From NCBI GenBank assembly GCA_003526435.1, contig DPWF01000080.1, forward strand, positions 614-14,682: DNA of 14,069 nucleotides, read 5' to 3'. The notes under the pieces are model-generated. The model did no database searches, had not been told where the DNA came from, and saw nothing but the letters and a program-made list of their open reading frames with translations. Origin of the DNA: Chitinophagaceae bacterium (GTDB lineage: Bacteria; Bacteroidota; Bacteroidia; Chitinophagales; Chitinophagaceae). The position numbers and the translations under genes were made by a program. Within the stretch, counting starts at the first letter, position 1, and each line of letters opens with the position of its first letter. This document shows, in pieces, positions 1 to 5,242 of this stretch.

Positions 1-1134
1 TTGCATGCATGGTTTAACCCTTACAGAGCAACAATGACTGCCGCTCAAGTTACTAGTCCAGAACATATTACAAAAAAACATTCAGAACTATTTTATACCT
101 ATGGCGGTCAAAAATTATTCAATCCAGGATTGCCTGAAGTAAGAGCTTATATTGTACAAGTTATTTTAGATGTAGTTAAAGGTTATGATATTGATGGTGT
201 TCATTTTGATGATTACTTCTATCCATACCCATCTTACAACGGAACCGATGATTTTCCGGATGATGAAAGCTGGAGAATGTATCAGCAATCAGGTGGTAAG
301 TTATCGCGTGGCGACTGGAGAAGAGACGCAGTGAATACCCTGATTGAAAGATTGTACAGAGAAATAAAAGCAGAAAAGAGGCATGTAAAATTTGGCCTGA
401 GTCCGTTTGGTATCTGGCGCCCGGGTTATCCTGCATCTATTGAAGGATTTGATCAGTACGACCAGTTGTATGCAGATGCAAAGCTGTGGCTGAATAAAGG
501 ATGGATCGATTATTTCGCTCCACAGTTATACTGGCCCATTAACCGGATGCCCCAGAGTTACCCGGTTTTATTGGGTTGGTGGCAGCAGGAGAATACCATG
601 CAGCGCCATCTCTGGCCGGGTATCAGTGTAGGAAGAGATACCAGTGCAAAAAACGTCAATGAAATCATGAGCCAGATTATGATTTCACGTGGCATGTTAC
701 CGGAAAGTATGGGAGTATTACACTGGAACATTTTCTCCGTTTCAAAAAACCCACCCATGGCAAAAGCATTGATTGACGGGCCATATAAAAAACAGGCATT
801 GGTACCTACAAGTCCATGGCTGGGTACAAATGCTCCTGTAAAACCTGAAATACATGTTGCAACTGAAAGCAATAAAGTAAAAATTACCTGGAAGCATACA
901 GAAGCATCGGCTGTATTTCGTTGGGTGGTTTATTACCGGTATGGAAACCAGCAACGATATCAGATATTGAACAGAAACGAAAGAATGCTGGAGCTTGAAC
1001 AAGCCATTACTGCTGCCAATAAAGAAAAAATAAACCTGTCGGCAGTTGCTGTAACGGCCATTGACAGATTAGGTAATGAAAGTGCAAAGAGTGAAATGAT
1101 AAGCTCAACAGGCACTACATGGAATAAAAATTAA
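1..1134 (+). CDS. GHL10/DUF187-type glycoside hydrolase-like protein, 5' truncated by window edge
   Basis: The reading frame is open from base 1. The first codon (TTG) lies inside a conserved strand (HAWFNPYR), so the true start is upstream and roughly the first quarter to third of the protein is missing. The family is a TIM-barrel glycoside-hydrolase-like group, usually secreted, with largely unproven substrates. Visible hallmarks are YDIDGVHFDDYFYP at residues 62-75, whose acidic residues are the likely active-site carboxylates, then SPFGIWRPGYPAS near 135-147 and the FAPQLYWPI strand near 172-180. Residues about 275-365 look like a fibronectin type III-like beta domain, ending shortly before the stop at 1132-1134. 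The next gene downstream is convergent. The pullulanase at 8097 suggests a carbohydrate-use context, though the AT-rich block now separates them. The family call is firm; the substrate is unknown. Confidence 0.87.
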   Translation: MHAWFNPYRATMTAAQVTSPEHITKKHSELFYTYGGQKLFNPGLPEVRAYIVQVILDVVKGYDIDGVHFDDYFYPYPSYNGTDDFPDDESWRMYQQSGGKLSRGDWRRDAVNTLIERLYREIKAEKRHVKFGLSPFGIWRPGYPASIEGFDQYDQLYADAKLWLNKGWIDYFAPQLYWPINRMPQSYPVLLGWWQQENTMQRHLWPGISVGRDTSAKNVNEIMSQIMISRGMLPESMGVLHWNIFSVSKNPPMAKALIDGPYKKQALVPTSPWLGTNAPVKPEIHVATESNKVKITWKHTEASAVFRWVVYYRYGNQQRYQILNRNERMLELEQAITAANKEKINLSAVAVTAIDRLGNESAKSEMISSTGTTWNKN

Positions 1135-1140
1135 TCGACT

Positions 1141-1175
1141 TACCCCTGCCGGGATTTAAATCCCGGGCAGGGGTA
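1141..1175. repeat. GC-rich intergenic palindrome (copy 1), probable bidirectional terminator
   Basis: The left arm is TACCCCTGCCGGGATTT (1141-1157) and the right arm AAATCCCGGGCAGGGGTA (1158-1175). They are complementary apart from one unpaired G in the right arm. The element lies exactly between the convergent stops of the hydrolase (1134) and the XRE gene (1198-1200), the place for a bidirectional terminator, although neither side carries a T-run. It is clearly related to the palindrome at 8019-8058, so it may be one copy of a dispersed intergenic repeat family. Confidence 0.75.
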
Positions 1176-1197
1176 ATGGAGTTTACGCAGAGATGTT

Positions 1198-1449
1198 TTA
1201 GTCTTGCACAACCAATAATAATCGCACATCTACATTTAAAACCTTCGCTATTTCAAATAAGGTTTCAATCTTAGGCTGTTTAATATTTCTACACCAGTTA
1301 GAAACAGTTCCTTCTGTAACATTCAGTTTTGCAGCCAACTCTTTATTGGAAACTCCTTTTTCTGCCAGTACAGCTTTAATTCTATTGTATTTGGTTTCAG
1401 ACTTAGTTAGATGCTTAGCAGTTAAAATTAATGTATTGAAACAGTACAA
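1198..1449 (-). CDS. Small XRE-family helix-turn-helix regulator
   Basis: This is an 83-residue protein consisting almost entirely of one Cro/CI-type HTH domain. The core runs from NRIKAVLAEKG through NKELAAKLNVTEGTVSNWC (recognition helix) to a helix ending in DVRLLL. It matches a common Bacteroidota class of single-domain DNA-binding regulators. The start is doubtful: there is no ATG in frame. The only conventional choice is a TTG at 1447-1449, three codons after an in-frame TGA at 1456-1458, giving a 22-25 residue leader before the HTH. The gene is divergent from the LuxR-type regulator starting at 1630 and shares its 180-bp intergenic region, so cross-regulation is plausible. Its 3' end faces the palindrome at 1141-1175. 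Confidence 0.8.
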   Translation of the reverse strand: MYCFNTLILTAKHLTKSETKYNRIKAVLAEKGVSNKELAAKLNVTEGTVSNWCRNIKQPKIETLFEIAKVLNVDVRLLLVVQD

Positions 1450-1629
1450 ACTACATCAAAACGCAATAGAAAGATTCCTAAAATGCAAAAAAATTGTTCT
1501 AAAAGAGTTATTTTTTTTGATATTAATTTATTCATATATTTAATTTCCCCCTCGTACCCAGACTCTATGGGTATCGATATTCTGTTTCGTTTTTTATGTG
1601 CTTATAAAATTGGCTTTAATTCTATCTAT

Positions 1630-2334
1630 ATGCATAAGAGGATCGCCCTTGTTGGTGCTGATAAAGATTTTTTTACTATTGTAAAGAAAAACTTACTTGG
1701 GGTTTACCCTAATGTATACTGGCTTGAATTTAATAATGGATTTGAGATTATTAACTATTGCCTTAGTAGCAAAGAATTACCGGAAATAGTTATCACGGAA
1801 ATGATTCTATTTAAAATTGATGGCATTATTGTAACAGATTATTTAAGCACCTACCTCCCTGATATTAGGGTTGTATGTGTGGTTGATGAACTTGACGGTA
1901 ATCTAATTAACAATGTTGCAGAGGTTGGTGCAGTTGGGTTGATAAATAAACCAGATCCGAATATACTTTTAAAGATTCTCTATTCGAATGATGATACCTA
2001 TCGCATCATGAATACTACATTGAATGACATTGACCTAACACATTCTACTATTTATAAAAGCCTGTTCCATTATCGAAATACATTTTTTGAAAAATATGGG
2101 ATTACAAAAAGAGAGTCATTATTCATTTTATTAAACGCAACGGGTCTTGAATACGGGGAAATTGCAGCATTAATGTTTATTGCAAGGAAAACAGTAGAGA
2201 ATCTGTTCAATAGCGTGGCAAGAAAATTCGGAATTCAAAACAGGCATAACTTAACTTTATTTTGTATAAGAATGGGGCTTACCAAATTTTCAATAATCAA
2301 AGCAGATACGTCCCGAAAAGTAATTTACCATTAA
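1630..2334 (+). CDS. LuxR/NarL-type response-regulator-like protein with degenerate receiver
   Basis: A 234-residue protein from ATG 1630. The frame is open from 1483, but the added 49 residues do not resemble a receiver N-terminus, and MHKRIALVGADKDFF begins exactly as beta1 of a receiver domain should. Residues about 3-120 follow the CheY-like pattern: acidic D11/D13 after beta1, PEIVITEM at 51-58, and INKPD near the usual conserved lysine. The expected phospho-acceptor Asp is Glu57 (GAA at 1798-1800), which suggests phosphorylation-independent activity. Residues about 165-225 form a LuxR-type HTH (ITKRESLFILLNATGLEYG, then ARKTVENLF). No histidine kinase is in the window. It lies 11 bp before the GLPGI gene on the same strand, so it is probably co-transcribed with it and may control the downstream secretion-type genes. 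Confidence 0.78.
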   Translation: MHKRIALVGADKDFFTIVKKNLLGVYPNVYWLEFNNGFEIINYCLSSKELPEIVITEMILFKIDGIIVTDYLSTYLPDIRVVCVVDELDGNLINNVAEVGAVGLINKPDPNILLKILYSNDDTYRIMNTTLNDIDLTHSTIYKSLFHYRNTFFEKYGITKRESLFILLNATGLEYGEIAALMFIARKTVENLFNSVARKFGIQNRHNLTLFCIRMGLTKFSIIKADTSRKVIYH

Positions 2335-2345
2335 ACTAAAAGCAC

Positions 2346-3170
2346 ATGTTTAAAAAAGTTCTGTGTACCCTGATCATTTTATCGTCAATTAGTACAGCGA
2401 TCTGTCAGGACAAGATCAAAATTTTGATTGAATATAAAATGGTTCATGTGGTTGATACCACTCAACCTGCAAATCCACGTATAACCCGCTGTATGTTAAT
2501 TGCGGGGTCAAACATGTCAGTTTACGATGATTATTACAGGGCGATGCGTTATTTAGGTTATAAAGGAGATGTAGCAATGCGTGTGTACGACAATCAACTA
2601 GATATTGTTGAAGCAGCAGCCGGAATATCCTGCGACCAAATATTTACGAATCTAGAAAAAAAGGAGTTGATTACAGGCAACTATTTTGGCAAGGCTTTAT
2701 ACACAAAAGTTGAGCCGCTAACTAAAATAGAGTGGATCATACAACCGCAAAAGAAAAAAATTCTGGAACAGGACTGTCAAAGAGCAACTACCTTCTTTGG
2801 AGGTCGTAATTATACAGTCTGGTTTGCTCCGGCCATTCCTATTAATGCTGGGCCATGGAAACTAGGTGGGCTACCTGGGATTATTCTCGCCGTGAATGAC
2901 GAAAAAAACGAGATTACATTTACCTGCACAAAAATAACCATTCCAGAAGAAGAGGCACCACTTATAACAGCTTCGAAAAAAGCAACACTTTTAAGTACAG
3001 CAGAGTTTAATAAAACAAAACAAAAGTTTGCTAATGACCCGCAGGCATTTTATGATGCATCAGATCCGATGGGTTCAATAATGGCTGTTGCTACACCGTT
3101 GGGTTTCCAGCCAGACACAAAGACAAAAGTTAAGCCCCGGCCAATGAATAATCCAATAGAAAAAGAATAA
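2346..3170 (+). CDS. GLPGI family secreted protein
   Basis: A 274-residue protein with an N-terminal signal peptide (positively charged MFKK, then a hydrophobic stretch to about residue 19). It carries the family-naming motif GPWKLGGLPGIIL at residues 169-181. GLPGI proteins (TIGR01200) are periplasmic or surface-exported proteins confined largely to Bacteroidota. Their function is unknown, but they are often encoded next to outer-membrane proteins with carboxypeptidase-regulatory-like domains. Such a gene does occur here (5243-7903), but three genes lie between. The C-terminus is rich in Lys and Pro. ATG 2346 follows the regulator's stop by 11 bp, implying one transcript, and a probable terminator sits at 3189-3214. 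The family call is strong; the biochemical role is unknown. Confidence 0.88.
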   Translation: MFKKVLCTLIILSSISTAICQDKIKILIEYKMVHVVDTTQPANPRITRCMLIAGSNMSVYDDYYRAMRYLGYKGDVAMRVYDNQLDIVEAAAGISCDQIFTNLEKKELITGNYFGKALYTKVEPLTKIEWIIQPQKKKILEQDCQRATTFFGGRNYTVWFAPAIPINAGPWKLGGLPGIILAVNDEKNEITFTCTKITIPEEEAPLITASKKATLLSTAEFNKTKQKFANDPQAFYDASDPMGSIMAVATPLGFQPDTKTKVKPRPMNNPIEKE

Positions 3171-3188
3171 TCAGAAGATATTTTGGTT

Positions 3189-3214
3189 AAAAAGGGGGTA
3201 TCCCCTGTTTTTTT
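3189..3214 (+). terminator. Probable intrinsic terminator after GLPGI gene
   Basis: A short GC stem AGGGG (3193-3197) / CCCCT (3202-3206) with loop GTAT, preceded by A residues and followed by G and seven T residues (3208-3214). The stem is short but the T-run is good. It would end the regulator-GLPGI transcript before the small peptide gene. Confidence 0.6.
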
Positions 3215-3270
3215 AGACGATGTCAATTTTTACCTTACAAGACATTTAATCACTTTTTTAAATTACTATC

Positions 3271-3480
3271 ATGAGAAAAAAATCAATTTTTAAAGGCATT
3301 TTATGTTCGTTGTGTTTTGTGGCACTATCTTCCTTCGCGCCACCAGATTGTAAGTTTACTACCGAACAGGTAAATCATTTTTGCGAGACTAATGAGAATT
3401 GGCAGTGTATAATGACGTGGACAGGCGGACCCTGCGCCGGGGAAAGCACAACTTACTCTCAAAAGAAACCAAAATTGTAA
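3271..3480 (+). CDS. Small secreted four-cysteine peptide
   Basis: A 69-residue protein from ATG 3271 (MRKKSIFKGILCSLCFVALS...). It has a classical signal peptide: KK near the start, a hydrophobic core at 9-21, and likely cleavage after SSFA (residue 23). The predicted mature part is about 46 residues with four cysteines at 27, 38, 46 and 55 and a GGPCAG turn. The even cysteine count fits two disulfides or a metal or redox site. I do not recognise the family. Its place just before a TolB-like propeller lipoprotein and a CxxC protein recalls Bacteroidota NVEALA-type peptide loci, but no NVEALA-like motif is present, so it would be a different peptide class. Terminator-like hairpins on both sides suggest it is a separate, possibly abundant transcript. 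Confidence 0.7.
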   Translation: MRKKSIFKGILCSLCFVALSSFAPPDCKFTTEQVNHFCETNENWQCIMTWTGGPCAGESTTYSQKKPKL

Positions 3481-3489
3481 GTATCAAAG

Positions 3490-3531
3490 AACTGGATGCG
3501 ATATAAATTCTCTATAGTCGCATCCAGTTTT
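3490..3531 (+). terminator. Strong stem-loop terminator after the small peptide gene
   Basis: A perfect 12-bp stem AACTGGATGCGA (3490-3501) / TCGCATCCAGTT (3518-3529) with a 16-nt loop, followed by a short T tract. It begins 10 bp after the peptide stop codon, so the peptide mRNA should end here or be protected here by a 3' hairpin. The T tract is short, so it could be mainly an mRNA-stabilising structure. Confidence 0.7.
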
Positions 3532-3580
3532 ACACCATTATGGTGTATACTTTAATAATTGGCAAAGATAACAATTGCCA
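3531..3580. repeat. Two further small inverted repeats
   Basis: Immediately after the terminator come TACACCA (3531-3537) / TGGTGTA (3541-3547) with loop TTA, then TGGCAA (3560-3565) / TTGCCA (3575-3580) with a 9-nt loop. Together with 3490-3529 they form three consecutive stem-loops between the peptide gene and the propeller gene. They could be additional termination or processing signals, or operator sites for the propeller gene promoter. Confidence 0.5.
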
Positions 3581-3638
3581 GCACTAGGCCTGTTAGTTTA
3601 TAGAAAGAATTATATACCCGAAACCTTACTTTCTCTTT

Positions 3639-3646
3639 TATATTTC
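3639..3646 (+). promoter_or_regulatory. Possible -7 element for the propeller gene
   Basis: TATATTTC differs in the last base from the Bacteroidota -7 consensus TAnnTTTG and lies 16 bp before ATG 3663. No convincing TTG is seen about 20 bp upstream, so this is weak. A promoter somewhere here is expected, because terminator-like hairpins separate this gene from the one before. Confidence 0.3.
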
Positions 3647-3662
3647 ACATAATTATCTAAGT

Positions 3663-4775
3663 ATGAAACTATTCACGTATACGCTTTTGATTTCTTTAGT
3701 AGCGTGTAGTTCTTTAGTACGCAAGCCAAAACCTAAACCGGTTTTTACGCTTAATGATTTTAGTAAAACAGTAGAATTAAAAGGGGAACAAATAACTCTG
3801 CGTGGTATTGAATTTCCTACAAGGTTAACGGTTATACCCGAGAAAGGTATTTTCATGTGTTTTGAAGGCGAGTATCTATCAAATAAAAAATTGCTTCATA
3901 TTTATTCTATTGATTCTATTAAATTGTTAAGATCTGTTATAAATATCGGGGCTGGTGATGGAGAGGTTTTAGGTGCATTTCAGCTTCAATACGATAACCG
4001 TAATGGTGGTGAGGTTTATATTACAGATGCTCAAAAACAACAGATTATTGTATATAAAGTGGATTCATTAATAGCTGGAAAAGAAAAATCTTTTAAAATA
4101 ATTGGAAAACCTTTTTCCGGACGCATTAGTTTCTCTATGAATGATAACAGGCTGGCCAGAGCAGTAGTTATTGATACGTCATATAATTTTGTGGATATCC
4201 GACAAAGCGCTTTAAACGATTCCCGGATGTTATTTAATAAATACCGCAGCGATTTTTCAGTTAGTGACAGTTTCGGACTTTATCCTCCAACAACAGAGGA
4301 AGTTCCTGCACATTTACTTAGTCAGGTACTTATTGGTTGTCTCAGCGGATCTACAGACAATAAATATCTGGTTTATACAGCCCTTTCTGCAGATTATTTA
4401 TCTGTATATGATACAAAGGGTAAAATGATAGCATCTGCTATCGGTCCCGGAGAATTAGATGTTAGTTACAAAATACAAAAAAAAGGCGATGGGGAACGGA
4501 TCATTCCTTCATCGGGACGTTATGGATATGGAGGTAATGCAAGAATAAATAAAGGTACTATCTATGCATTATACAATGGGAAGAGCATGAAAACTTCCGG
4601 TCCTGCCAGTTATCACTCAACTGAATTATTTCAGTTTACCTACAAATTAAATCCTACTATCCGATACAAACTTAATATACCCATTTCTAGTTTCGATATT
4701 GATTGGCGTACCAAGCGTTTATACGGGATAAACAAAGAAGGATCAACGCCTCAACTTGTTATTTTTCAGTTATGA
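3663..4775 (+). CDS. TolB-like six-bladed beta-propeller lipoprotein
   Basis: A 370-residue protein. It has a lipoprotein signal with lipobox L12-V13-A14-C15 (LVAC), so it should be membrane-anchored on the periplasmic or outer-membrane side. A short KPKPKP linker leads into repeated beta-strand units of the TolB-like/BF3222 propeller type (PF15869-like): a FPTRLTVIPEKGIFMCFEG blade start, LLHIYSIDSIKLL, the characteristic GAGDGE turn near residues 97-102 (cf. G.GPGE), and later KYLVYTALSADYLSVYD and IASAIGPGELD. In this family the propeller gene often neighbours small exported peptides and a thioredoxin-like partner, as here. Its stop overlaps the next start (ATGA, 4772-4775), so the two are translationally coupled. 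The fold is well supported; ligand and function are unknown. Confidence 0.78.
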   Translation: MKLFTYTLLISLVACSSLVRKPKPKPVFTLNDFSKTVELKGEQITLRGIEFPTRLTVIPEKGIFMCFEGEYLSNKKLLHIYSIDSIKLLRSVINIGAGDGEVLGAFQLQYDNRNGGEVYITDAQKQQIIVYKVDSLIAGKEKSFKIIGKPFSGRISFSMNDNRLARAVVIDTSYNFVDIRQSALNDSRMLFNKYRSDFSVSDSFGLYPPTTEEVPAHLLSQVLIGCLSGSTDNKYLVYTALSADYLSVYDTKGKMIASAIGPGELDVSYKIQKKGDGERIIPSSGRYGYGGNARINKGTIYALYNGKSMKTSGPASYHSTELFQFTYKLNPTIRYKLNIPISSFDIDWRTKRLYGINKEGSTPQLVIFQL

Positions 4776-5194
4776 GAACAAATAATGGTAAAATAGGGCT
4801 GTTGATTTTCTTGTTATTTCTTCAACTGATTATTAATTGCGGTTGTCAAAGGCACTCAGGAAAAAAAATAACTGATAAAGAATTATCAGTTATTGAATCA
4901 TCATGTCCGAAACAGATGTACCCTGTTAATTTGTATTATCTGGATGGTAATTGCTCTTTCTGTTTGGCAAAAGCAAAAGATTTTGATGATCGAAATGCGA
5001 GCAATGGAGTCGGAAGTGTCATTGTCTTTGCGACATCAAATCCCACTATGACCAAATTATATATCCAAGAAATAGCACTACGATCCTGTGTTATGTTAGA
5101 TTCTAGTAATACTTTTGTAAAATCATTCACACTCAATAGTAGGTATGAAATTTCAGCAAAAGGAGAAGTCTTATCTGAAAGTGCTGATAAATAA
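4772..5194 (+). CDS. Thioredoxin-like CxxC exported protein, possible lipoprotein
   Basis: A 140-residue protein. ATG 4772 was chosen over earlier in-frame codons because it gives a signal sequence at once (MRTNNGKIGLLIFLLFLQ) and creates the 4-bp ATGA overlap with the propeller gene. The signal ends in NCGC (Cys23, Cys25). Cys25 preceded by Gly could be a lipidation site, but the lipobox is imperfect. After it comes VNLYYLDGNCSFCLAK: a beta strand followed by C61-S-F-C64, the position of a thioredoxin active site. Then come VIVFATSNPTMTKLY and a C-terminal strand region (YEISAKGEVL) as in short thioredoxin-like folds. There is no cis-Pro that I can place with confidence. It is probably a periplasmic or outer-membrane disulfide handler working with the propeller, perhaps on the four-cysteine peptide; that link is inference. 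Confidence 0.7.
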   Translation: MRTNNGKIGLLIFLLFLQLIINCGCQRHSGKKITDKELSVIESSCPKQMYPVNLYYLDGNCSFCLAKAKDFDDRNASNGVGSVIVFATSNPTMTKLYIQEIALRSCVMLDSSNTFVKSFTLNSRYEISAKGEVLSESADK

Positions 5195-5198
5195 GACC

Positions 5199-5225
5199 GC
5201 TAAGGAATTTCTCTTTTTCTTTAGC
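5199..5225 (+). promoter_or_regulatory. Hairpin in the leader of the outer-membrane protein gene
   Basis: GCTAAGGAA (5199-5207) pairs with TTCTTTAGC (5217-5225) over nine positions, one of them a G-U wobble, with a pyrimidine-rich loop. It sits between the stop of the CxxC gene (5194) and the GTG start at 5243, 17 bp before the latter. It could be a weak attenuator or a structure that tunes translation of the GTG start. Confidence 0.4.
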
Positions 5226-5242
5226 CTTTAAAACCAGACCCG

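Noticed and set aside
1516..1542. TTTG ... TATATTTA as a promoter for the LuxR-type regulator
   Set aside because: The spacing between elements is only 15 bp, shorter than usual, in a very AT-rich stretch where such matches arise by chance.
1346..1543. 65-residue plus-strand open frame over the XRE gene
   Set aside because: It is antisense to the HTH gene and shows no recognisable features.
1483..1629. 49-residue N-terminal extension of the LuxR-type regulator
   Set aside because: The extension does not fit a receiver domain; ATG 1630 starts exactly at the first strand.
4703..4771. Upstream start for the CxxC protein
   Set aside because: It would overlap the propeller gene by over 70 bp and bury the signal sequence; ATG 4772 gives a proper signal and the ATGA coupling.
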